A stretch of 64,000 bases of DNA from assembly GCA_000697335.1 (NCBI GenBank), contig JNEM01014281.1:1-64000 (forward strand). The letters run 5' to 3'. Below the pieces are notes generated by a model. It did no database searches and was not told where the DNA came from. It worked only from the letters and a program-made list of their open reading frames with translations. The position numbers were made by a program, and so were the translations under genes. Positions 40,454 to 52,964 of the stretch are shown one piece after another. Each line of letters starts with the position of its first letter. Position 1 is the first letter of the stretch. The DNA is from Conidiobolus incongruus B7586. Lineage: Eukaryota; Entomophthoromycota; Entomophthoromycetes; Entomophthorales; Conidiobolaceae.

Positions 40454-40848
40454 TTTATACCTTTATTGCAATTATTTTAATTTGTCTTTATCTTTTATTT
40501 TAATTAAATGTGCATTTAAATTGCAATACATCACTATTAAATTATTATTGCATTAATATTTTTATACTCTTGCTTCAATCATACGTATCAATATAAATTT
40601 ATAACAATGTTTCAATTAATCTTTAAATTATTAACATATAATGTTAGATATTTTTAATATGGACAGCAATGTATTATACATTACAGAATTTAATAATTTT
40701 AAAATTTTTCAAATTACAATAATTAGATGATTTCGATGATTAATATTTGATATAATTCACAATAAAATAACTGTTAGTGGTTTAATTAAAAATATATAAA
40801 TATTTTTTTAATTGTATTGATATATGATAATATGAACAAAAGTGCTAA
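40454..40848. other. Convergent 3' spacer of RAD9 and RCC1
   Basis: About 395 bases of A/T-rich DNA between two convergent stops; nothing else seen. Confidence 0.6.
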
Positions 40849-42123
40849 TTAAGATTTTTCTAACAAAAATACAGTATGTTGACCTCCAAGGTTAGCTTGA
40901 ATGACTTTAGCGGGCTTGTCGGTTGTGAACCCTTTGTAAGATGTAATTTTGGTGGGAAATTCGACGTCTTCGTTTTGTAAATTGCCTAAAGCACCGCTGT
41001 CACCATAGCCCCATGAGAAGGCTTCGTTTTCTTTGTTAATGGCAACGCAATGGTTAGAACCAGAGTCGATGTAACGGATGTTTTCGAGCTTTTCATTGTG
41101 GGAGACGTGGGTGACCATACGCTTGCTGGTGTCGTTAGAACTGTTGAAACTCTCGGGTAAGCCGAGTTGATGGGAGTCGGATCTACCACAGCCATAAACT
41201 CTACCCTTATCATCTAAAAATAGAGAGTGATGTTCACCAGCAACAATTTGAGTGATCTTAGCATCTTCAAAGGGAAGCTCGATTTTAGTGGGAGTGTAAA
41301 CCATACCATCAACGGTGAAAAAACCACATTGACTGAAGTTATTCAAGCCCCAAGCATAAACATCGCCACTTTTATTAATAGCAAAGGAGTGGTAAGCACC
41401 AGCAGCAATTGATACAATATTCTTGATACCCAATCTTTCAGGAACGAGACCATTTTTAACACGACGAGGCAAAACACGACGACCAATCTGACTTTGTTGA
41501 CCATTACCCCAACCATAGACTCTACCATCGGAAGTAAGAGCTAAAATATGATCAGAACCAGCGACGACGTCAACAATCCAAACATTATTGGGGAAACCTT
41601 CAACCAAAGTGGGAGTATTTTGAATACTAGAGCCTTTAGAAAATCCCAAAATGCCTTCAGCATTTCTAAAAGTACCCCAACTATAGAGCTGACCCTTATC
41701 AGTCAAAGCAACAGATACAGAATCACCACAAGCAATTTTGACAACTTGAACGTCTTCCAACCCGGGAATTTGTTCGGGAACGAATTCGTCACCTTGACGA
41801 CCTAGAGCACCTTGGTCGTTACAACCCCAAGAGTATAATTTGTTATCTTTAGTCAACACGATATTATGGAGACCACCAGCGGCGACGTCAACAACATCGA
41901 GATTTTCAAGTTGAGGAATTGGGGCAGGTCTCAATCTTTCAAAAACATCTTCGCCTAAACCCAATTGACCACAGTCGCCATTACCACAAATGTAAACGAT
42001 GCCAACTTTGTCCTTTTTGACATAAGCGCGATTGATCCCTTCAACAAATTTTCTAACCACTTCACTATCATTGGATTTTTGACGTTTTGCTATTTTACTG
42101 GGGGATCTTACAGTCATCTTCAA
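40849..42123 (-). CDS. RCC1: RCC1, Ran guanine-nucleotide exchange factor
   Basis: A single-exon 424-residue RCC1. It loads GTP onto Ran on chromatin and so sets the Ran-GTP gradient for nuclear transport and spindle assembly. Residues 1-35 are a basic N-terminal tail (PSKIAKRQKSND), the usual chromatin and import signal. Seven RCC1 propeller repeats follow; landmarks are VYICGNGDCGQLGLGEDV, VDVAAGGLHNIVLTKDNKLY, SWGCNDQGALGRQG, VVAGSDHILALTSDGRVYGW, GAYHSFAINKSGDVYAWGLN, VAGEHHSLFLDDKGRVYGCG, and GGQHTVFLLEKS at the end. Length and spacing are normal for the family. Codons are richer in G/C than the flanks, as expected of a well-expressed gene. Overlapping open frames on both strands are shadows of this coding sequence. 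Confidence 0.96.
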   Translation of the reverse strand: MKMTVRSPSKIAKRQKSNDSEVVRKFVEGINRAYVKKDKVGIVYICGNGDCGQLGLGEDVFERLRPAPIPQLENLDVVDVAAGGLHNIVLTKDNKLYSWGCNDQGALGRQGDEFVPEQIPGLEDVQVVKIACGDSVSVALTDKGQLYSWGTFRNAEGILGFSKGSSIQNTPTLVEGFPNNVWIVDVVAGSDHILALTSDGRVYGWGNGQQSQIGRRVLPRRVKNGLVPERLGIKNIVSIAAGAYHSFAINKSGDVYAWGLNNFSQCGFFTVDGMVYTPTKIELPFEDAKITQIVAGEHHSLFLDDKGRVYGCGRSDSHQLGLPESFNSSNDTSKRMVTHVSHNEKLENIRYIDSGSNHCVAINKENEAFSWGYGDSGALGNLQNEDVEFPTKITSYKGFTTDKPAKVIQANLGGQHTVFLLEKS

Positions 42124-44093
42124 ATTTTTTGTTAGATTAATAACAATTATTTATAATTAAGAGTAATTATTAAAAAATTTTATTCAAAATATATTTGTTG
42201 AATTATTGTAGATTAAATTTTTTTGGGCTGATTGATGTCACAATTTCTTAAATATCAATTTGAAATTTACGCGAATTTGATAAATTGATGATTATAATCC
42301 ATTTGATTGGTTAATTGGATTAAAATTTTTTAATTATTTGATATGTAGAATTTGATTTGGTAATTATCCAATCATTGTTAGTTATGAAATTTTGAATCCA
42401 AGGTTAATTCTAAATTCAGCAATTTGTCAAATTTGATTGTTCAGAATTATGGAATTTAAAACTTCATTCAGCAGAGAAGTTTATATTCAGGTCAATATAT
42501 TAAAATTTGAATATTACGGCTTGGATTCGAAAAATGATAGTTGATACAAACTGATGTATAATTTTTGTCGGTCGTTTCATTAATGGGCTTCAATCTTATA
42601 CCAAATTTTAGCTATTTTAAATTGAAAGTGATAAATAACATGATAATTCGAGTTAAATTGAAATTTTGAAATCAACAGTTAAAATGATCAGATTTCGTGA
42701 AAATAAATTTTGGGAATACTGAACCCTTATTAACAAAGGATTCATTATCAGATCTTAATTGAAATTTATTGCTCAAAGTTTATCTTTCATACACTTAATA
42801 CGATTTGGCTAAAGAATCAAAATTTGTATTTGAACAAAAACTATTCATTTGAATTACTCAAAATAAATTTCTTTTTCATATTAATAACAAATTAATGAAT
42901 CGAATAATGTGAATTACAGATTTTGTATTTTTGCTTTCATATCATTGATATCCAAATATCACTTTTATCTTTTACTAGCTTGTTTTTTATTTCGAAAATA
43001 ATTTAAATTTGGGAAATTTCAAAATTGATGTCGACCAACTTAATTTTTATACCCTTTCTGAACAATGATATTAACAGAATCCATTGTTGAGATACTTTAA
43101 CGATTTAATTTTGACATTTCAATTTATTTTTTATTATTGAGTTGCTATTATGCATTAATATGTTTTCAAAGAATATCAATGACTATTGCAGCACTATAAT
43201 TTAATCTAAAAAAATAAACTTAATGTTATAATTGGATTATGGATATCCTAACTACAGTTAATAAAAAAATTAAACTTTTTTATATTTGATTTTTACAAAC
43301 TCACCAATATGAATCAAAACGAAGCTACAATTAGAATTTTTAAATATATTATTGAATAATCATAAATCTAGGCTATATTATAACTAAAATCTCATTAATC
43401 TAATAACCAAAATGAATATTGAAAGTTTTGATTTATTCAATTTAATCACATTTTAACCTTTGGTCTAAAAGTTATCTATTTTTAATTATTTATATATAAT
43501 TTTAATGAACAGTAAAACAAAAGCTTCAAATAATTTATAATTAAGGTGTTTTCATGTAATATAATATTTTACAAATATTCAACAAATATTACTAATAAAA
43601 TTAAAGACAATTTTGCTCTAGTCATATCAGCAAGTTTAAAATTTTAATTTAATCAAAACTTATGGCTAGTGTAACATTTGTTATTTTTTGGAAATTTTGA
43701 ATACTTGATTCATGAAAAACATATCTGATTATGTACAATGGTTCATTATATTAATGTAAAATATTGTTTTTAGAATTATGTTTTTATAATTTCAAATACT
43801 CTTTAAATCATATTAACATATTTCAAAATAAAATTAATTTTGGAATAATTAAAGTTAAATTGAAATTCAATATTCATCCCACAATTTGATCAGTTACATG
43901 AAATGAATTAATAATATAAAATCTAAAATTCAAAATTTCAAAAATGCTATTAATAACATTAGTCATTAAATAAATTAATTAAAATTATAATTATTGTCAT
44001 TTAATTATATATAAATCAATTATGTATATTAATTAAATTCCAATTCAATATTGGTTTAACTAATTCAACTTATTTAGTTAATTATAATAAAAA
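42124..44093. other. AT-rich intergenic region of RCC1 and RPA43
   Basis: About 2 kb between two divergent starts. Uniform A/T-rich DNA; no coding frame, RNA gene, repeat or clear promoter box is seen. Confidence 0.65.
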
Positions 44094-44954
44094 ATGGGTA
44101 AAAAACATTTAGAAGAAGGTACAGTTATAGAAAATGTGGAAAATACAATAACGGAAGAACCAAAGCCCAAAAAGATTAAGAAGGAGAAGAAAGAAAAGAA
44201 AGAAAAGAAAGAAAAGAAGGAGAAAAAGGAAAAGAAGGAGGAGACTAAAATTGAAGAGGTGGAAATTGAAGATGAATCCGAATTACATATTCAACCCTCT
44301 AAAAAAATTGTTCAGAGTGATTTGGGTTTTATTTCTATGAATTGTCAGATTTATCTCACTTTAGCTCCCTGTTATGGTGATAATTTGAGACAGGGAATTA
44401 ATGAGCAGTTAAATAGTCTAATTATGAAGTACTTTAATTTTTGTATACTTTTATGAATAATCATCCTTAATATGATATTTTTGTAGATACGTACCTCAAT
44501 TAAATGGTGTAGTATTAAGTCATTCCAACTCCAAGCCATTACAAGCTAATGGTAAAATTTTATACGATTGCCCTTTTATTAACTTCTGGGTCGAAGTTAA
44601 ATTTTTAATTTGGAGACCAGTTATTGGGTCGACACTTGGTAATTCAACCTCATTGATATTAATAGTTTTTAGCTAAACAATTTTCAATTTGTAGAAGGAA
44701 CAGTGAGTCTTCAATCCTCAGATCACTTGGGTCTGTTAGTATTCAACACTTTCAACGTGTCTATTCCTGCTTCCAATATCCCTAAAGACAAGTACAAATG
44801 GAAACGCAATTCGGAAGATGCTTTTACAACTGGTGAATGGGTCTCGGTTGGAAACGATCAACCTATCGCCAACACAAATACAATCACATTCAAAATTTTA
44901 GAATTTTCGGCAGCTAACGATATGTTGACAATTATCGGCAGTTTAGATTATTAA
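44094..44954 (+). CDS. RPA43: RNA polymerase I subunit Rpa43
   Basis: Stalk subunit of RNA polymerase I, needed for rRNA transcription through contact with Rrn3. Three exons split by introns at about 44426-44487 and 44638-44695 give about 250 residues. Residues 1-60 are acidic and lysine-rich, including a (KKE)n tract ([20 protein letters not shown]). The conserved N-terminal domain follows: LGFISMNCQIYLTLAPCYGD, GINEQLNSLIMKYVPQLNGV and VLSHSNSKPLQANGKILYDC. The OB-fold part is FINFWVEVKFLIWRPVIGS, then SLQSSDHLGLLVFNTFNVSI and IPKDKYKW. Family size is normal. The Lys-rich N-terminal tract resembles the one at the C-terminus of CBF5 in this window and is likely a nucleolar retention segment. 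The ATG follows an A-rich leader (ATAATAAAAA ATG). Confidence 0.85.
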
Positions 44955-45207
44955 TATATTACCTGATTAAATAGAACATAATATGCATATTTTCTCAAAA
45001 ATTATATTTAAACTTTAGTTATATACTTTTCTTTTTTATTTAATTATAACATTGGCTCATTAATTGATATTTATATTTACAAGATATGAAATTAAATTAT
45101 TGAATCAAATTTCGAAGCACTATTCATTTATGTCAAGTATATTGAGTACCTTAAGGCTATTGTGAGCAAATTACACTATTTTTTATTATTAAATAATATA
45201 ACTAAAT

Positions 45208-46536
45208 TCATTTATTTAAAAAAAAGCGTTTAAGAGTACTCTCACCATATTGTACCCAAAGCTCACTATCAACAGATGGATGGAAATGAGCAATGGAATA
45301 TAAATTGGCTAAATTTTGATTGTTAGTATCAGAGATATCATATGCACTTCTTGTAATCATAGGTTCATATTCGAATGATTGGACAAATTCAAAGATTTGA
45401 TTCCTAATGGTTGAATAATAGTTGATATGATCCAAATGAATTTTGAAAAGATGTACATTGGGATATTTGGAAGATTGAGCGGAGTAACCGAGCACTAAAT
45501 CACCCTTACTGTTAATGGAAATCGATTCAATCTTGTATTTTGTATTCACAGGTGTCTTAAAGTTTGGTATACTGTCCAAAGCAACTGAAGTTAATTGTGT
45601 TAATTGAATATGAGAAGCTAATGGAAGCATTTGAATGATTTTTAAGTTGGTTTCGACAAGTGAAGAATAGATTAGACTTTGACTGTCTGAATTCCATGCA
45701 ATAGCGTGAATGGGTTCTGTGCTGATGGGATAGGTTTCGAATGATGATGGATTTAAAATGGTAATTTGGTCATATTGAACAATCGCCAAATATTTGCCAT
45801 TGGGAGACCATATGATACGTTGAGGCTTCTCATTCGTTAGAAGGGGATGAGGTACTTGACTCACTAAATCCCACAAAATGATATATGGAGAATTGGCGGA
45901 TAATGTAACTGCGAACATTCCCTGACAATTAATAGCCACATCTTGAATGTTATCATGCTGAGGATATATTAATGGAATACACAGAGGTGTAGCAGATTCT
46001 AGTCGAGTGTAAAGATAAGGGCCTGTTTGAGTACCAACTAATAATGTATCATTGGCCAAGGGCACCCATTCCATAGAAGTAGGATTATCGACATCTAATT
46101 GATGATAAGGTGTATTATCCAAGGCTTTGGAATAAATCTGCAAGGTTTTCTTATAAATGACAGCTGTAGTTGATTTAGTACGATGAAATTTAACTACTAA
46201 TTGAGGTGTTTTAGGAATTTTAAATGATGTATGAGGTTCAGTAGTTTTTTCTATATTAGAAAAATAGCTGACAAAAGCTTGAGTTAATGAATTGTAAAAT
46301 GAGGGATGAGTGGTATTTGGGATACTATTCGAGCTATTTTGTTTTGGAAGCGGATGTACGTTGGACAAGTGACGTAAAGTCCATTCTTCGGAAATGGGTT
46401 TATCTTTGACGACGTCTACCAACTGGAACAAATCGTCATGGCGAAGTGAATTCGATTCATTCGAATGAGAAATGGTAGGGGGAACTGTACTAAATTCAAT
46501 CTGATCCTGATGAAATAGAGAAGAAATTTGACTCAT
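45208..46536 (-). CDS. AAAS: Aladin-like WD-repeat nucleoporin
   Basis: A single-exon 442-residue WD-repeat protein resembling Aladin, a nuclear-pore component. By eye the order agrees with Aladin: an N-terminal part with HPSFYNSLTQAFVSYFSNIE; a first blade VVKFHRTKSTTAVIYKKTLQIY; SMEWVPLANDTLLVGTQTGP at the second; AINCQGMFAVTLSANSPYIILWDL; RIIWSPNGKYLAIVQYDQIT; AIAWNSDSQSLIYSS; ISINSKGDLVLGYSAQSS; and near the end IAHFHPSVDSELWVQYGEST then LKRFFLN, which parallels the Aladin C-terminal TFHPSF...VGWSTGRI. WD and GH dipeptides are mostly lost, which is usual for this divergent propeller. Aladin is rare in model fungi but known in early-diverging ones. Another WD protein remains possible. Confidence 0.7.
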   Translation of the reverse strand: MSQISSLFHQDQIEFSTVPPTISHSNESNSLRHDDLFQLVDVVKDKPISEEWTLRHLSNVHPLPKQNSSNSIPNTTHPSFYNSLTQAFVSYFSNIEKTTEPHTSFKIPKTPQLVVKFHRTKSTTAVIYKKTLQIYSKALDNTPYHQLDVDNPTSMEWVPLANDTLLVGTQTGPYLYTRLESATPLCIPLIYPQHDNIQDVAINCQGMFAVTLSANSPYIILWDLVSQVPHPLLTNEKPQRIIWSPNGKYLAIVQYDQITILNPSSFETYPISTEPIHAIAWNSDSQSLIYSSLVETNLKIIQMLPLASHIQLTQLTSVALDSIPNFKTPVNTKYKIESISINSKGDLVLGYSAQSSKYPNVHLFKIHLDHINYYSTIRNQIFEFVQSFEYEPMITRSAYDISDTNNQNLANLYSIAHFHPSVDSELWVQYGESTLKRFFLNK

Positions 46537-47864
46537 AATGTTACGCTGGAAATTGAATAATATAATTTGATATGCAAAAGTTAGGAAATATTTTATATTA
46601 ATATTTTAATGAATACTATGTTAAAATATTTCTTTGACTCACTGCTTAATGATGTAAAATACCTATTAGCTTGAAATTTATAATAAATTAATTTTATAGC
46701 TATTATGGGATTATAATAAGTCGAATAAGCTGATTTTTTGTTGGAATTTACAATTGGAAAATAGGTGTTTAACCAAACTGCAAGATAAATAATTATTTGT
46801 AAATTTATTATAAATTATTATTAAAAACAATATTAATACCAGTTTTAATCCTTTAAATTTTATTGTAAATACTCTGACGTGCTCTATTTCTTTCAAATTG
46901 AGATGTTAACAGTGATATGGTACAAAACTCAAACCATTTTAATTATTGAATTAAATCAAATTGATTAAAATTTAAAGTGATTGCTAAAGAAATTATTTAT
47001 TAATTCTTTTTGATGAATATTTAAAAATATGTTTAAGAATCACAAAGTACATATATGAATGTATTTTTTATATTATAATATATACATATATGTTTTATTA
47101 ATTAATTGATCAAATCATTAAGCTGACATCATATTTAAAATAAACTGAAAGTAATCAAACAATTAATACACTTAGATCTATCTTAGAAAATTAAATCTAT
47201 TAAAATTATTGATACTTTAATATAATCAAACTATAATTCAGGTCTTTTTAACAATATGTTTTCGGAAGGATATTGATGAATCGAATAGTTTGATGAATGC
47301 TATTGGCTTTAATTGATATAATTAATATTAATATTGCTGAAAGAATATGTAGAATATCTAATTATTGAAAAATTTAAAGTCTCTAGCTAAATATTTTTTA
47401 AATTATTTATAAGTTACTAAAGTTTAAAAATGAATTATATATCAAGCCCAAGATTTAATATATGTGTTAAAATAATATTATATTTTATCTTAAATCAAAT
47501 GAATATATATGGTAACTGTAATAATAGTTTATTATCAGGTATTATTTTAAAGTCTTTTTTGAAATTATATTTGTTTATAGTGCAAAAGTTTTTCAAAAAG
47601 AGATTAATGAAATAAATATTCACAGTTTAAAAATTTATTAAATGGTGCTGACAATCATTTATTGTGTAATTAATCTTTTTATTATTGATAAGTTTTTTTT
47701 ATCGTTTTGAATATTACATGAGCAAAGTTAAACTCATTATATTTTTAAAAGTTAAAATAATCCCATAATGTTTTAAGATAAAGTATAAAGTTAAATAGTG
47801 GTGATGACTCAGAGTATTTTGGAATTAAATTAATCATCAATAAATACGTTTAAAATTATCCAGA
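46537..47864. other. AT-rich spacer, nothing seen
   Basis: About 1.3 kb between the divergent AAAS-like and Tonsoku-like genes. Short open frames here are A/T-rich and unlike any protein. No RNA gene or repeat was seen. Confidence 0.65.
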
Positions 47865-50800
47865 ATGGGACGAAAAAGAGTGATTTACTCCCTGAAAAAG
47901 CATACCATTTCTACATCGTCCAGCGACAATCCCCTCAACAGTAAAGACTACAAAACCTACGAAAAAGAATTTGACTACTATTATGAATCGGGACAATTTT
48001 CAGAACTATTGGAGATCAGTTTAAAATTTTTAGAATATTTCAATGGGCTGGACTTAACTAAGTTGAGCTTGGAAGAATATGAAGAATTCACAAAGATTCA
48101 ATTTAAATGGCTGTTGAAATTTTTTCAATTGGCTCAAGAGAGAGATCATAACGAATTGTTGTTAAGGTAAATTGCCTCTTATTATCACAAATTTTAAACA
48201 ATTAGTTTAATTGAATTGTTTTAGCACCATTGAAGCCATTATTGAATATTTTCAAATGTAAATATTATTGATATTTGACTTGACAGGATTTGTTTTATTA
48301 AATCATTTTCTAGTCGTGATAATAATGAGTATTCGCCTGATAGTCTATCATATTTGGAAGAATATCTTGAAGCTGCTAAATCGAATTCCAATCCAGTAAT
48401 CAAAATTAAAATATTACTCTACATCTTTATAGATTTTAAATGATAGTACTAGATCTATACTGTGAAAGCTTATAAATATTTGGGAAGCTTTTACCTAATG
48501 AAAAGGTTAATAAGAATACCCATAGTTATCAACTTATCTCACACCCCAAATTTAGTCAGGATCCCAAAGACAAACATTTAGAAGATTTATCAAAAGCGAA
48601 ATGTCATCTCCAAGAAGCGAGATCGAAATATCGTGAAATACTAGACGACAAGAAACACTATACATTCCACAACTTTTCAAAAGAATTATATCACGAAATT
48701 TTAATTAATTTGGGGCTTGTTTATTTTAAGTCGAAACAGGATACATTGGCTCAAGATAGTTTTAATTTGGTTATTGATATGACTAAAAATAACAGTAATT
48801 AATTGTATATTTTAAAAATTATGACAATTATATTGATTTGAGAATTTAGATGATTTCGAAAACCTACGAAAAGCTTACGCAAATTTATGTATCTTATTTA
48901 AAACTAAAAAAGATTATCAAAAAGCTCTCGAAGTAATCCTTTTAATGTAATCATTTATATTAATTACTAAATGATTATAGTACTGTGAATTGGAAGCCAA
49001 AACAATTAGAGACAATGATTTGGAAGGGATTGAGACAACTCTTTGGGATATGCGTAAGAAATGATTCATTATAATATTATGACAATAGTAATGTGTATGT
49101 TTAGTTGATTTGTATATTAAATCTCAAAATTTGGAGGGAATTCAGTCGACTTGTCGTCAATTATCAAGTAATTATATCATCATATCTATTTTTTTCGATA
49201 TTAATTTGTTTAGATTTATCTCTTGATCAGCAGGAACAAGAGAATGTGGATGTAATATAATAAAATGCTATTACTGCACAATATCTAATATATTCTTTAG
49301 AATATTGTAAATCAAGCTAGACAAATTCAAATGTTTGGTCATAGTTTTTCGCAAGTATTTGGATCAGATTCGGAATCAGAAGATTCTGATTTAGTTGAAT
49401 CTGGTAAATTTTATTTAATATATATTATAAAAGTCGTACTAATAAACTACAATCTAGAATCAATATCCTCAGCGGATATTAATCAGATGTACTTAAACAA
49501 ATGTATGATGTTATCGGTATCACCTAATCCCAATGTATTAAATTGGATTGACCATTTATTCGATAAAACTTCTAATATACAACCCAATTTCAGCGGACAA
49601 GGTAATAACCATATACGATTTTAGTTACATGTAATTAATAATTACAATTTATCTAAGGCTGGACCTGTCAAGATTTCTCAGCATTCTGCTCAATTCTCGA
49701 GTATCCTATTCCAGAATCATCTCTCTCTCAACTCAATCTCAGTCGAAATTTCATTGACGACCATTGCATCGAATTAATCTTTCAATCTACCAAAGTACTA
49801 GAAATTTTACAATCTTTAGATTTAAGCTGTACTTTAATTTCCTCCAAATCTCTGTTAACTATACTGAAAACAGGATTATTAAATGATTCCAAACATTTGA
49901 GATACCTTAATTTAAGTTTTACAAAGATTAGTGATCAATGCTTAACGATATTATTAAAATTATTGAATTCTTTTCATCAGTTAAATCATCTAGTTTTATC
50001 TGATACAAGGATTCTTTTCGATAATTTGAGATTTAATGGTAATTTAACTAATATCAAATATATTCCTAATTCAACATTTATACTTAATTATTATAGACTA
50101 TATCGATTATCAAACAAATTCCGGTATATTACAAGAATTTCGATTAGAGTTAGTTGGCAACAAAATATCTAATTCAGACAATTTAATCAAATGGTTAAAT
50201 ATTATTAATAACTTCAAACCCATTACCCATTTGAATCTATCTTTTATAAAATGCACCAATTGGTCATTATACAAACTATCGAAATTCTTCACCAAATGCA
50301 CCAAGTAATTATTATCAGAATATAATTGTCGCGATCATTTTTAACAACTACGATTTTTAGACTTCAGCATATTGATATTTCTAACAATCAATTTCAATCG
50401 AGTACATTCATGGAAGAGAGTGCCAGTTTAAATATTGAATCGCAGCAGCTTAAACATATTGATTTATCCCATACTAATATTAAATATCAAGGTAAATTCC
50501 TCAACTTGAACTAAATATTTTCAATTATATAGACTGATTTTTTAGAGTTGAGAGATTTTCTAACCTTATTGAATTCCAAAATTTTATCAAGGATGACTAT
50601 TTATATTGTAGGATGTATTCATGGAGATCAATTAAAAGGTAAATGAAAGTTGGCTAGCTTATCAACGAATAATATTAACCACCAACATATAGATTTAATT
50701 GATGATCAATCCTTCTCAAATTTAAATATTATTATGTAAATCCAAATAAAATGATCAAATATTTATATTTTAAAATAATTCCATTTCCATTATTATCACA

Positions 50801-51808
50801 ATTAATGATACGACAGTTTTCAAAGCTACCAAAAAATTAATTTACATTTATTAAATGTAAATAATGTATAAAGATGATTTCCAAGTTATAATTGAATTTA
50901 TAACAATTTTCAATATGTCAAAATTTTTATTTCATTTTAATGAGGAATGGAAGGAAATTTATGATTATTTGGAAAAATCCAACTTGAGTTTACAAGGTAA
51001 ATATTGTAATATTTTGCAAGTTGAGGAATTAATTTGGGTTAGAATCAAGTTTACAACCTATTAAATATTCAGTAATTATAATATAATCACAAATTGAATA
51101 ATTTTATAAATACAATATTAAATAGGATTTTTGGAGTTCGGGCAAGAAAATTGGTATTCTATTATTTCCAATTTATATTAAAGAAGATTTTAATAGTTTT
51201 TGGTCGAATGTTCAGCCAAAGTAAATCAATATTAAATTTTTAAATGAACAATATTAATTCAAAATAGATTAACTTTATTATCAAAACAAATGATTCGAAG
51301 ATTTGCAATGGTTCCGATATTTGGTAATTATGAAGAATGCTTTACACAAATTCAATTCAAGTAAAAAAATATTTATTAATCATTGATTTTGTTTATTAAT
51401 TTGAAAGATTGATTCACGAAAAATTGGATGAACTCATCTTTGTATCAAGTCATTTTCAAGCTTCTAGCTTTATAACCAAAATGTTTAATGAGCATCAAAT
51501 TATTAATCATGTAATCAAATTTGATAATAAAATATAAAATTTTATTAAACATTATATAAGAAATGAAACATATAAAAATGGACCAAAATCAAATCAATCT
51601 AACATTAAAGAATAGCTTAGAAATTAATAATGATAGAGGTAAATAAATTTAAGATCTGAGATATATATTAATAAAATATTTAGATATATTTGTTTTAAAA
51701 AATGAACTCAAAACGATAGAAAATATATTAAATGCGCCTGAAGGATTGCTTGAAAGTTTACCTATAGATCAAGATACTATAGATGCCATTTTAAGTTTTA
51801 GACAGTGA
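47865..51808 (+). CDS. Tonsoku-like TPR plus LRR protein, no ankyrins
   Basis: A many-exon gene whose spliced frame gives TPR repeats, an acidic hinge and leucine-rich repeats. TPR parts: EKEFDYYYESGQFSELLEIS, VKAYKYLGSFYLMK, YHEILINLGLVYFKSKQDT, ENLRKAYANLCILFKTKKDY with QKALEYCELEAKTI, and MLDLYIKSQNLEGI. The acidic hinge is FGSDSESEDSDLVES (about 49360-49400). Then INQMYLNKCMMLSVSPNPNV leads into LRRs: LSQLNLSRNFIDDHCIELIF, LQSLDLSCTLIS, LRYLNLSFTKISDQCLTILL, LQHIDISNNQFQ and LKHIDLSHTNI. This order parallels TONSL/Tonsoku, which with MMS22L guards replication forks and reads new histones; the NLGL TPR and the LRR block align well by eye. The ankyrin block of animal TONSL is absent, as in plant Tonsoku. 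Exons after about 50500 are the least certain and do not look LRR-like. Confidence 0.65.
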
Positions 51809-52058
51809 TTTATTCCTTTGAAAAATGTTTAATCACTTAAAAATACATCAAGGAATTTCAGTTGAATCTAAACCCATAATTTCATCTAATAAATTTACCA
51901 TATTAATATTTATTTACAACTTGATTTAATAATACAAAGCATTGGTCATATCTAATACATATAAATTTAATTTTTAATCTAAATAAGTAAATGTAACAAT
52001 ATTTTAAACTTTAAATTAATTATAAGTCTGACTACATTGATAATAGAAATTTGATCCG

Positions 52059-52964
52059 ATGTCTTTGAGAAGATTAGTTCAAGTTGTTACTCCATTTAAA
52101 GTAAAAATAAAATCTATTCTTTTTTCAGGTCAACTGATAATTTTTTTAGAACACTATCTGTAATAGTGGTAATAGATTAGCCATCAGCCGCGGCGTTGCT
52201 ACGTAAGAAATTCTTTAATATTTGTTATTTTCTCAAACTAAAATTTTTTAGCTCTGGTTTCAATCCCTTAGCTGAACTTCCTCCACTTGGACCTGATGAA
52301 AATGCACAAGATCCCACTCAAAAGAACGATCCTTTATTTTTGCGTATGTGATATTATTTATTACATTTAACTTATCTCTAATGATTTTTTAGCTCCTCTA
52401 CAAGTTAAACCCACCCATGGTTTTGTCTCTTGTAATTTACACTTCAGAAGTTATTATACCGATTCAATGGATTTTTATATTGACTTTGCCAGGAGAGCTG
52501 CTCATGCTCTAAATATCCCTTGCTCTGGCCCCATTCCTTTAAAGACACAAGTTGAAAGATGGGCCGTTCCCAAGTCTCCTTTCATTCACAAAAAAGTGCA
52601 ACAAGTTTTCGAAAGAAAAACTCATAAAAGATTTATTCAAATCAAGGATGCCCACCCTGAATCTCTCAAATTCCTCTTAGATTATTTATTAGAAAATAAT
52701 CCTCCCGGTTTGGGCATGAGAGTTTACACTTATCAATTTGAAGATGTTGACGCTGTTATCAACCAACTTGAAAAGCAGCAAAAAGTCAAATTATCTGATC
52801 CTACACCTAAGCCTAAGCTCTTAGCGGATAAGATTCTCGAAGAATTGAAGAAGAATCCCAATCAAAGTATCGAAACTCTTGGTCAAGAACTTTACAAGAA
52901 AATGTTCAATGCCGAATTACCCGATTTCTATCCCTTACGCAAAGTTAAAAAGCAAAAGAAATAA
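52059..52964 (+). CDS. RSM10: Mitochondrial ribosomal protein uS10m
   Basis: Small-subunit mitochondrial ribosomal protein. Four exons: a short first exon MSLRRLVQVVTPFK, a second NTICNSGNRLAISRGVAT, a third with PLAELPPLGPDENAQD, and a large last exon. The basic, acid-poor first 30 residues fit a mitochondrial targeting peptide. The S10 fold runs from VKPTHGFVSCNLHFRSYYTD through DFYIDFARRAAHALNIPCSG, PIPLKTQVERWAVPKSPFIH and FERKTHKRFIQIKDAHPESL to NPPGLGMRVYTYQFEDV, the Rsm10 signature. A C-terminal extension of about 65 residues (from KQQKVKLSD onward, Lys-rich) is also found in fungal Rsm10. The start at 52059 is chosen because it gives the presequence and a GTAAAA donor right after it. 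Confidence 0.92.

Noticed and set aside
45208-46536. Calling the WD protein a generic WD repeat
   Set aside because: The N-terminal HPSFYN segment and the C-terminal AHFHPS block follow the Aladin order, so the more specific name is kept at reduced confidence.
47430-47615. 61-codon plus-strand frame before the Tonsoku-like gene
   Set aside because: A/T-run composition and no splice or promoter signals.
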